A stretch of DNA of 5,904 bases from Acidobacteriota bacterium (lineage in GTDB: Bacteria > Acidobacteriota > Terriglobia > Terriglobales > Acidobacteriaceae). A model generated the notes under the pieces. It was not told the origin of the DNA, did not search any database, and saw only the letters and a list, made by a program, of their open reading frames with translations. Where the stretch lies: positions 1 through 5,904 of the forward strand of contig JAJYBT010000205.1 in assembly GCA_021778875.1 (NCBI GenBank), in the 5' to 3' direction. The translations under genes and the position numbers were made by a program. Shown in pieces: positions 1 to 5,311 of the stretch; the first letter of the stretch is position 1, and the number at the start of each line of letters is the position of its first letter.

Positions 1-1
1 C

Positions 2-577
2 ACGCTGCGCATCGACTTCACTGAGGGCTGGGCGCAGCATCCGCTGCTGGCGGAGGCCTTTGCCGAGCGGCTCCGCGCGGCGATGGTGCGGCTCATTGCG
101 GAGACAGGCGCGCCGACGCCCGTGCTCTTCACGGCGCACAGCGTTCCGTGCCGCACGATTCAGACGCCAGCGGCCAGCGAGGGCCAGCCGCGCCTGTGGC
201 CGGGCGAAGGCGCGGACCCTTACGCACAGGAAGCCAAGCACACGGCGGAACTGGTGGCTGCGCGCGTGCCTGAGATTCCGCAGTGGTGGTTTGCCTTCCA
301 GAGCCAGGGCGCGAGCGGCGGCCCGTGGATAGGCCCCACGGTTGAGGAGACGCTGGAGGCCATCGCTGCCGCAGGCGTGAAGACGCTGCTGCTTCACCCC
401 ATCGGCTTTCTCTGCGACCATGTGGAAATTCTCTACGACGTGGACATTGCGTTTCGGAAGTATGCGGCCAGCCGGGGCATTCGCCTGGAGCGGCCGGAGT
501 CGCTGAATGCCTCGCCCACGCTGGCTCGTTGTGTCGCTGACCTGGCGCGGCAGGGCCTGGCGCGGCTGCAGGGCTGA
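2..577 (+). CDS. hemH: Ferrochelatase, C-terminal part (5' end cut by window edge)
   Basis: This enzyme inserts ferrous iron into a porphyrin (protoporphyrin IX or coproporphyrin III) in a late step of haem synthesis, in the cytoplasm or at the membrane face. The frame is open from base 2, so the gene starts outside the window; 191 residues are visible. Family signatures are clear. FTAHSVP carries the metal-binding His (visible residue 46, codon 137-139). FQSQG...GPWIGPTVEETL follows at about 98-118. PIGFLCDHVEILYD at 133-146 holds the catalytic Glu (residue 142, codon 425-427). His and Glu match His183 and Glu264 of the Bacillus subtilis enzyme. They are 96 residues apart here against 81 there, mainly because of extra sequence between HSVP and the DPY motif. 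Whether it is the protoporphyrin or coproporphyrin type cannot be decided, because neighbouring haem genes are not visible. No later gene of the pathway follows, so it is probably the last gene of its unit. The stop codon lies in one arm of an inverted repeat. Confidence 0.93.
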   Translation, partial: TLRIDFTEGWAQHPLLAEAFAERLRAAMVRLIAETGAPTPVLFTAHSVPCRTIQTPAASEGQPRLWPGEGADPYAQEAKHTAELVAARVPEIPQWWFAFQSQGASGGPWIGPTVEETLEAIAAAGVKTLLLHPIGFLCDHVEILYDVDIAFRKYAASRGIRLERPESLNASPTLARCVADLARQGLARLQG

Positions 578-678
578 AGAGCGCCTTCTCGCATCAAGAG
601 ATCGAGTCGGAGGCAAGCCGAAACGATGCGTTACATCGAAAGTGGGATAAGCCAATTACCGTAGTGCTGCGCTCTTCA
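575..678. repeat. Perfect 10-base inverted repeat enclosing 84 bases
   Basis: TGAAGAGCGC at 575-584 is repeated as its exact reverse complement GCGCTCTTCA at 669-678. The left arm begins on the ferrochelatase TGA stop. The enclosed 84 bases contain a smaller perfect stem, CGATG (624-628) with CATCG (634-638), and a weak TCGG/CCGA pair around 607-621. The RNA could fold as a long closing helix over one or two small hairpins. That would fit a structured transcript end, a small non-coding RNA, or a short palindromic repetitive element. I see no flanking direct duplication and no T-run after the right arm, so neither a transposon remnant nor a standard intrinsic terminator is supported. The repeat is certain; its function is not. 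Confidence 0.5.
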
Positions 679-928
679 TTGGTTCTCGATTTCGATCACG
701 GCTTCACCCTGTAGGATTCTTTCAATTGCTCCTAGTCGCGCCGCGCATGTCAGGCAGATAAGCGCGGATTTGCTGAATGATTGATTGAGTTTCAATAGCC
801 TTGGCGTACGTCCACGTTTCTTCAAGATTGCGGTACGGCCGCCCGCCGCAGCGAGGGTTGCTGCCGGGAGTGCAGCGCGGCAGGTATGCGCAGCGCCGGT
901 TCGCTCTTGAAGTTCGCTTCCGTCGCAC
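578..928. other. Intergenic stretch without a recognisable gene
   Basis: Between the ferrochelatase stop and the zinc ribbon start I find no open frame with a recognisable domain, no tRNA-like cloverleaf and no clear promoter. The part at about 720-835 is richer in A and T than its surroundings. The only structure I can point to is the 575-678 inverted repeat. Minus-strand frames cross this stretch, but they run on antisense to the zinc ribbon gene and match no family I know. The stretch may hold untranslated leader, a decayed gene or a small RNA. Confidence 0.5.
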
Positions 929-1192
929 ATGGCCGTGAAAGGGTCGCCAGTGCAGCGCAGTCGTGCTTCCAGAATCGCAAATGATATTCCTGACAGTCCG
1001 TGTGCAGACTGCGGTAACCGGCATCTTCGCCGGCTTCCGCGCAAAGGCTTTTTGAAGGGCAAACTCCTGGCTTTTTTCGGCTACTACCCGTGGGAATGCC
1101 CCGTCTGCAGGCGAACCGAGCACTTTCGCAAGCGCGGCAGCCATCTGGGCAAGAGCGTCCGTGCGGTTCAGCAGAGCAGCCGGCCGGCCTGA
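929..1192 (+). CDS. Small double-CxxC zinc ribbon protein, hypothetical
   Basis: This 87-residue basic protein carries two CxxC knuckles, CADC (Cys25, Cys28) and CPVC (Cys57, Cys60), with 28 residues between them. Four cysteines in this layout are a typical structural zinc site. The spacer is basic and hydrophobic (KGFLKGKLLAFFGYYPWE), and Arg/Lys-rich sequence follows the second knuckle. From memory this resembles small acidobacterial proteins of the form CxxC, basic stretch, hydrophobic stretch, P-x-x-C-x-x-C, then basic residues. Those are of unknown function and may bind nucleic acid or protein. The start is uncertain. ATG 929 follows an in-frame stop at 908-910 and has no good ribosome site. 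GTG 950 has AAAGGG six bases upstream and would shorten the protein by seven residues while keeping both knuckles. There is no signal peptide. It ends 24 bases before the TATAAT box of the next gene, so it is probably transcribed separately. Confidence 0.6.
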   Translation: MAVKGSPVQRSRASRIANDIPDSPCADCGNRHLRRLPRKGFLKGKLLAFFGYYPWECPVCRRTEHFRKRGSHLGKSVRAVQQSSRPA

Positions 1193-1215
1193 TTCTTTCT
1201 TTAGAATGCGATCAC

Positions 1216-1221
1216 TATAAT
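1216..1221 (+). promoter_or_regulatory. Promoter -10 box (TATAAT) for the amidohydrolase gene
   Basis: A perfect TATAAT sits 35 bases before the GTG start, which would give a leader of about 29 bases. The segment 17 bases upstream, TTCTTT at 1193-1198, is a poor -35 match, so recognition would depend mainly on the -10 box. The same nine bases, CTATAATGC, occur before the cytochrome c gene. Confidence 0.6.
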
Positions 1222-1244
1222 GCGGGAAACAGACCCCCGTATCT

Positions 1245-1250
1245 CAGGAG
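1245..1250 (+). promoter_or_regulatory. Ribosome binding site of the amidohydrolase
   Basis: CAGGAG lies six bases before GTG 1257. It fixes the non-ATG start and places a signal peptide directly at the N-terminus. Confidence 0.75.
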
Positions 1251-1256
1251 ATTCCC

Positions 1257-2624
1257 GTGTTCCGCATTCCTATCCTGCTTCGCCCAGCCATTCTTGCCCT
1301 TGCCGCGCCCGCATTCGTGGCAGCCATTCACGCTCAGACTGCCGCACCCGCACCTGTGCCTGCGCCGCCCACCGTCTACGTCAAGGCCGGCCATTTGTTT
1401 GACGCCACCAGCGATAGCCTGCGCGAGAACGTCGTTCTCGTCGTGGAGGGCGAGCGCATCACGCGCGTCGCGCCCTTTGCTGAAGTCGCAATTCCCGCCG
1501 GAGCCACTGTCGTGGATCTCTCCAAAGACTGGGTGCTGCCCGGTCTCATCGACTGCCACACGCATCTTGAAGCGCGCGCCGACCACTACAACCCCATCTG
1601 GGATGTGCGGGAGACGCCGTTCATGGGCGGCTTCAACGGTGTGGTGAATGCCAATAAAACGCTGCAAGCCGGATTCACAGGCGTGCGCGATGTGGGCTCG
1701 CAGCCGTTCTTTGCGGTGGATCTGCGCAAGGCCATCGATGCGGGCGATTTTCCCGGCCCGCGCGTCGTGGCCAGCGGTCCGGCTATTTCCATCACCGGCG
1801 GCCATGGCGACATGAATGGCTTTGCGCCGCCTGTCCAGAACATGATGTATCCGGCGGAGCGCGACTTTGAGCTTGCGGACGGGCCGGAAGAGGTGCGCCA
1901 CGTGGTGCGCGAGCAGGTGAAGTATGGCGTGGATGTGATCAAGATTCTGGCCACGGGCGGAGTGCTTTCGGCGGGGGACAAGCCCGGTGCCGAGCAGATG
2001 ACTTTCGACGAAATGAAGATGGCCGTGGACGAGGCGCACCACGCGGGCCGGAAGGTGGCCGCGCACGCGCATGGAACCGAGGGCATCAAGGACGCAATCC
2101 GCGCGGGGGTGGACTCCATTGAGCACGGCAGCCTGATTGATGCCGAGGGTATTGAGATGATGAAGGCGCATGGCACCTATCTCGTCGCCGACATCTACAA
2201 CGACGACTACATTCTGGGCAAGGCCGTGGAGTTTGGCCTGCCGAAGGAGAATGTCAACAAGGAAAAGATGGTGGGCCGCCTGCAGCGCGAGAACTTCGCC
2301 AAGGCCGTGGCAGCGGGCGTGAAGATTGCCTTTGGCACGGACGCCGGCGTGTATCCGCACGGCGACAATGCAAAGCAGTTCCACTACATGGTCAAGTTCG
2401 GCATGACGCCGGCGGGGGCGATCCGCGCGGCGACGTCGTCAGCGGCTGATTTGCTTGGCCGCTCGCAGGACGTAGGCACGCTGGAAAAGGGCAAGTATGC
2501 CGACCTGATCGCCGTCAGCGCCAATCCGCTGGACCGCGTGGAGGTGCTGGAGCACGTCGCGTTTGTGATGAAGGGCGGCAAAGTCTACAAGGACGAGCTG
2601 GGTGCGGCGAAAGCGGCGGAGTAA
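1257..2624 (+). CDS. Exported metal-dependent amidohydrolase, imidazolonepropionase/prolidase-like
   Basis: This 455-residue amidohydrolase-superfamily enzyme probably hydrolyses an amide or dipeptide bond outside the cytoplasm. The start is GTG 1257, with CAGGAG at good spacing. Residues 1-26 form a Sec signal peptide (basic start, Leu/Ala core, likely cut after IHA). After a Pro/Ala-rich linker (about 27-39) comes the composite beta-sandwich/TIM-barrel fold. A full binuclear metal site is visible: His101 and His103 in DCHTH, Lys229 (the residue usually carboxylated) in VIKILATGG, His270 in AAHAHG, His290 in IEHG, and Asp362 in FGTDAG. The C-terminal part (ADLLG...GTLEKGKYADLI, about 397-418) closes the sandwich. 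This is the COG1228 group, which includes Xaa-Pro dipeptidases (Sgx9260 type) and Xaa-Arg/Lys dipeptidases as well as imidazolonepropionase. Export argues against imidazolonepropionase of histidine breakdown. The exact substrate is unknown, but a proline dehydrogenase lies convergently next to it. It appears to be a single-gene unit with its own promoter. Confidence 0.9.
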   Translation: MFRIPILLRPAILALAAPAFVAAIHAQTAAPAPVPAPPTVYVKAGHLFDATSDSLRENVVLVVEGERITRVAPFAEVAIPAGATVVDLSKDWVLPGLIDCHTHLEARADHYNPIWDVRETPFMGGFNGVVNANKTLQAGFTGVRDVGSQPFFAVDLRKAIDAGDFPGPRVVASGPAISITGGHGDMNGFAPPVQNMMYPAERDFELADGPEEVRHVVREQVKYGVDVIKILATGGVLSAGDKPGAEQMTFDEMKMAVDEAHHAGRKVAAHAHGTEGIKDAIRAGVDSIEHGSLIDAEGIEMMKAHGTYLVADIYNDDYILGKAVEFGLPKENVNKEKMVGRLQRENFAKAVAAGVKIAFGTDAGVYPHGDNAKQFHYMVKFGMTPAGAIRAATSSAADLLGRSQDVGTLEKGKYADLIAVSANPLDRVEVLEHVAFVMKGGKVYKDELGAAKAAE

Positions 2625-2635
2625 GTCGCGCAATC

Positions 2636-2662
2636 CTATGCCGGGGAGTACTCCCGGCATAG
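2636..2662. terminator. Hairpin between convergent genes, likely bidirectional terminator
   Basis: CTATGCCGGG (2636-2645) pairs perfectly with CCCGGCATAG (2653-2662) around a seven-base loop, GAGTACT. It occupies almost all of the 47-base gap between the amidohydrolase and proline dehydrogenase stop codons and reads the same from both sides. Neither side has a T-run, so if it terminates it is not a standard intrinsic terminator; it may instead shield 3' ends. Confidence 0.65.
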
Positions 2663-2671
2663 CTCCTTGAG

Positions 2672-3598
2672 TTATCGCCGCAACATATTTTTTGCGATGA
2701 ACAGCACATTGGCCGGGCGCTCGGCCAGCCTTCGCATGAAGTAGGGGTACCACTCGCGCCCGAAGGGCACATAGACGCGCACGTTGTAGCCCTCTGCGAT
2801 CAGCTTGCGCTGCAGGTCGCGGCGTACGCCATAGAGCATCTGAAACTCAAAGCGGCTGGGAGCAATGCCATGCTGACGGGCAAAGGACTTTGCGGCGGCA
2901 ATCATGGCTTCATCGTGCGTGGCGAGGCCGTGGTAAATGGGGCTCTGCAGCAGTGTCTGGCTTAGCTGGATGTAGCTTGCATCTACATCGGCCTTGCGCG
3001 GAAAGGCTACGCTGGCGGGTTCTTTGTATGCGCCTTTGCAGAGCCGCACGCGGATGCCCTCGGCGATGAGCTGCTCAATGTCGGCCCTGGAGCGGTAGAG
3101 ATAGGCCTGAATCACGATGCCGATTGCATCACGCAGGTCAGGGAGCGCGTGGAGACGGCGCACAATATCCAGCGTCACCTGCGTCAGCGACGAGTCTTCC
3201 ATGTCAATGCGCACAAAGCTGCCGGTGGAGTGCGCGTGCTGCGCCAGGCTCAGGGCAATGCTCTCGGCCAGCGCCGGATCGAGCGTGAGCCCCATCTGCG
3301 TGAGCTTCACGCTGATGTTGGAGTTCAGCTTGCGTGCGGCAATCAGGTCCAGAAGCTGGTGGTAGACATCGGCTGCGCGGTGCGCCTCTGTCTCTGACGT
3401 GACGCTTTCGCCGAGCGAGTCGAGCGTCACAGACATGCCCTGCCTGCTGACAGCCTCTGCCACGCGCAGGGCGTCTTCAATTTCCATGCCGGCGATGAAG
3501 CGGGAACTGAGTTTTGTGCCGATGCTGGAGCGCTCAAGAAAGCCGCGCAGATGACGGTTGCGGGAAAGGGCGATGAAAGCCGAACGTAAAACGGGCAT
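2672..3598 (-). CDS. Proline dehydrogenase, monofunctional, FAD-dependent
   Basis: This 308-residue enzyme oxidises L-proline to delta-1-pyrroline-5-carboxylate with FAD and passes electrons to the respiratory quinone pool. It is the first step of proline breakdown. The length matches the stand-alone Thermus/Deinococcus-type enzymes rather than the much larger PutA fusion. Conserved barrel motifs are present: SVKLTQMG with Lys98, FVRIDMEDS with Arg130 and Asp132, QAYLYRS with Gln164, RLCKGAYKE with Lys188, THD at 227-229, FEFQMLYG at 250-257, and PFGREWYPYFMRRLAERPAN near the C-terminus. The Arg289-Arg290 pair there corresponds to the two arginines that hold the proline carboxylate. I chose ATG 3598 because AGGA lies six bases upstream; a TTG two codons earlier directly abuts that AGGA. 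It is 143 bases downstream of the GH27 gene on the same strand, and a hairpin lies between them. The partner pyrroline-5-carboxylate dehydrogenase is not in the window. There is no signal peptide. Confidence 0.95.
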   Translation of the reverse strand: MPVLRSAFIALSRNRHLRGFLERSSIGTKLSSRFIAGMEIEDALRVAEAVSRQGMSVTLDSLGESVTSETEAHRAADVYHQLLDLIAARKLNSNISVKLTQMGLTLDPALAESIALSLAQHAHSTGSFVRIDMEDSSLTQVTLDIVRRLHALPDLRDAIGIVIQAYLYRSRADIEQLIAEGIRVRLCKGAYKEPASVAFPRKADVDASYIQLSQTLLQSPIYHGLATHDEAMIAAAKSFARQHGIAPSRFEFQMLYGVRRDLQRKLIAEGYNVRVYVPFGREWYPYFMRRLAERPANVLFIAKNMLRR

Positions 3599-3604
3599 TG
3601 GCAA

Positions 3605-3608
3605 TCCT
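3605..3608 (-). promoter_or_regulatory. Ribosome binding site of proline dehydrogenase
   Basis: AGGA on the minus strand is six bases from ATG 3598 and immediately adjacent to the alternative TTG at 3604. The spacing selects the ATG as the start. Confidence 0.55.
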
Positions 3609-3714
3609 GCCGGAAAGAGCGCTGGCCGAGCTGCTCAAGAACCGGAAGAAACAGTTTCGCACAAGAAGGCGAGGCATGGCTGCAAGGGGCCAAGGAGGGG
3701 TGATGCAGGTCACA

Positions 3715-3745
3715 GTGAGGCGCTGGCGACCGCGCTTTGCCTCAC
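3715..3745 (-). terminator. Hairpin overlapping the GH27 stop codon, possible terminator
   Basis: On the minus strand GTGAGGC (3745-3739) can pair with GCCTCAC (3721-3715). The 17-base loop contains a further possible GCG/CGC stem. The left arm includes the TGA stop of the GH27 gene. There is no following T-run. It suggests that the GH27 and proline dehydrogenase genes are not simply cotranscribed, but a hairpin this short can arise by chance in GC-rich DNA. Confidence 0.3.
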
Positions 3746-5127
3746 TCCACGCGGAACAATGCGCATCCATGCGGTGGAAGTTCGACGTGCAGTGCCTTTG
3801 CGGCGGGGATGTGCTTTTCATTCCAGACATCGAAAACAGCGTGAGCTTTTGCGGGCAGGTGGAACAGCATCCACGGCAGGTCGGAGCTGGTTGGGTTGTC
3901 TTCCAGGTTGAAGACGGCAAGATAAGTCTTTGGATGCGGGCCGCCGGTGCGCGCGTACCAGTAGCGCTCAGGGAAAGAGCCCGCCAGGTTGCCGCCCGTT
4001 GGCGTGAGGCCCGGGCCGCTCTCGACCGCTGTCTGATTCATATCGAGCACTTCCTTGTTGCTCATCAGGGAGCGGGTAAAGTCGTCGAGGCGGGTCAGGT
4101 TCGCGCCCATGATGAGCGGCGAGCGGGAGATGGCCCACAGGGTGAACTCGGTGCGCTGCTCGTCGTGCGTCAGCCGCGACTGGCGCGGCTGGCCCCAGCC
4201 GGGATGCGGCGTGAGCGAGCCCTCGGGCAGCATGTCGTCGTCCGGCCAGTTGCCGGGTTTGAAGTAGGGAGCCCATTGGGCCAGGCGTTCAAAGGCATCG
4301 CGCACGCCAAATGGAAACTCGCTGGCGCCGGGCTTGTGCTTCGGCGCCCAGACGTCCCAGTGATCGTCTGTGATGCGCCACATCTGCGCGTACTTTGCCA
4401 CTTCAGCCGCATGGGCCAACTGGGTGGGGCCGGGCGAGAGGCTGAGCACGATGGGCCGGCCTGTTTTGCGGATGGCTTCGGCAATCTGGCGAATCTCGGT
4501 GGGCCGGTAGGGATGGTCAGAGATGCAGTCCACCTTGATGAAGTCCAGACCCCAGCCGGCGTAGAGCTTGAGCATGGAGTCGTAATATGCCTGCCCTGCG
4601 GCGTTGTCTCGGACGCCGTAGTTGCCCTCGTCCCACGGGCAGGTCTCGGTGGTGTCGGCCGCGTCCTGCGCGTGGAAGCTGGAGCCTGCGACGGGCAGGT
4701 TGTCCTTCACCACCTGGCGGGGAATTCCGCGAATGATGTGGATGCCGAACTTGAGCCCCTGCGCGTGAACCCAGTCTGCCAGAGGTTTGAAGCCGGAACC
4801 ATTGGCTGAAGAAGGGAAGCGGTCCAGCGCCGGAATCAGGATGCCGTTGGCATCCCAGACGTACTTGCGCGCTTCCACGGTATTGGCGAAGGGATCCTGC
4901 ATGTACCAGCCCTCGTCGATGACGGAGTACTGCCAGCCGTACTGCTTTAGGCCGGCCAGCACCGTGGTGTTGGCGCGGTAGTCTGCCTCGTCGATGGTCA
5001 GCCCATAGGCGTCCCAGCTGTTCCAGCCCACCGGCGGGGTGGGAGCCAGGTTCTGCGCGGGCACTGAGAGGGCGCAGCAGGCGAGGACGGCAAAACAGGC
5101 GGCGAGGCGCAAACCGAATCGAAACAT
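3742..5127 (-). CDS. Exported GH27 glycosidase, putative alpha-galactosidase or related
   Basis: This 461-residue retaining glycosidase is predicted to cleave alpha-galactosides or a related sugar outside the cytoplasm. Residues 1-24 are a signal peptide with likely cleavage after SVPA; the Cys at 17-18 (VLACC) leaves a lipoprotein reading possible but weaker. The TIM barrel begins with PPVGWNSWDAYG (31-42). By eye the GH27 active site maps as Trp38, Asp71-Glu72 in VIDEGWY, Lys198 and nucleophile Asp200 in FIKVDC, and Arg251 and acid/base Asp255 in WRITDDHWD. IMGANL (339-344) ends the barrel, and a beta-domain fills about 385-461. No carbohydrate-binding module is attached. Oddities: the usual Asp-Asp galactose-binding pair is Asp-Glu, the segment after GLKFGI reads HIIRGIPRQ, and the sugar 2-OH region reads SLSPGP. 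These mark a divergent subgroup whose substrate may differ. ATG 5127 is the first usable start in the frame. No ribosome site precedes it, and a TATAGC/TAGCTT box sits a few bases upstream, so the message may be leaderless. Confidence 0.88.
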   Translation of the reverse strand: MFRFGLRLAACFAVLACCALSVPAQNLAPTPPVGWNSWDAYGLTIDEADYRANTTVLAGLKQYGWQYSVIDEGWYMQDPFANTVEARKYVWDANGILIPALDRFPSSANGSGFKPLADWVHAQGLKFGIHIIRGIPRQVVKDNLPVAGSSFHAQDAADTTETCPWDEGNYGVRDNAAGQAYYDSMLKLYAGWGLDFIKVDCISDHPYRPTEIRQIAEAIRKTGRPIVLSLSPGPTQLAHAAEVAKYAQMWRITDDHWDVWAPKHKPGASEFPFGVRDAFERLAQWAPYFKPGNWPDDDMLPEGSLTPHPGWGQPRQSRLTHDEQRTEFTLWAISRSPLIMGANLTRLDDFTRSLMSNKEVLDMNQTAVESGPGLTPTGGNLAGSFPERYWYARTGGPHPKTYLAVFNLEDNPTSSDLPWMLFHLPAKAHAVFDVWNEKHIPAAKALHVELPPHGCALFRVE

Positions 5128-5239
5128 GGGTAAAGCTATACCACAACCCCGCTTGCGGCGGCACCTGGGTGCAACGGCCCCAGTGTCCCGTTTTGGGCGC
5201 CTTGCACAAATAAGGATGCGTTCCGTTCCCCGCTCGACC

Positions 5240-5245
5240 TATAAT
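5240..5245 (+). promoter_or_regulatory. Promoter -10 box (TATAAT) for the cytochrome c gene
   Basis: A perfect TATAAT lies 67 bases before ATG 5312, implying a leader of about 60 bases. No good -35 element is visible at 16-18 bases upstream; TTGCAC at 5202-5207 is too distant. The divergent GH27 gene starts about 110 bases away, so both promoters share one 184-base intergenic region. Confidence 0.55.
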
Positions 5246-5299
5246 GCAGTCGAAGAATCCAACACAGCTGCCAGATGCCCATCCCCGACACCTGCAACT

Positions 5300-5306
5300 G
5301 AGGAGA
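5300..5306 (+). promoter_or_regulatory. Ribosome binding site of the cytochrome c gene
   Basis: GAGGAGA, ending five bases before ATG 5312, is the strongest Shine-Dalgarno match in the window. It settles the start: the frame stays open for 91 codons upstream to an ATG at 5039, but that region is the promoter and the antisense of the GH27 gene. Confidence 0.85.
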
Positions 5307-5311
5307 GCACA

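Noticed and set aside
575..678. Miniature transposable element with terminal inverted repeats
   Set aside because: The inverted repeat has no flanking target-site duplication and no second copy within the window, so only the repeat itself is reported.
676..1144. Two minus-strand frames (128 and 140 residues) as genes
   Set aside because: They cover the same DNA in different frames, so at most one can be real. Their upstream halves are antisense to the zinc ribbon gene, and neither has a recognisable domain or ribosome site. The tail portion is kept only as a low-interest observation.
1215..2384. Long 389-residue minus-strand open frame
   Set aside because: It is antisense to the amidohydrolase, whose metal ligands, signal peptide and ribosome site are all intact. 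The antisense product is His/Arg-rich with no domain, as expected from high GC at codon position three.
1257..2624. Imidazolonepropionase (hutI) of histidine breakdown
   Set aside because: The family matches, but a clear signal peptide and the absence of any hut gene nearby argue against a cytoplasmic histidine-pathway enzyme.
3598..4809. Long 403-residue plus-strand open frame
   Set aside because: It lies antisense to the GH27 gene and the GH27/proline dehydrogenase gap. It shows no recognisable motif, and its composition is typical of a GC-rich shadow frame.
5039..5311. Longer N-terminus for the cytochrome c (ATG 5039)
   Set aside because: The extension overlaps the GH27 5' end and the promoter, and would bury the signal peptide. 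GAGGAGA directly before ATG 5312 gives a far better start.
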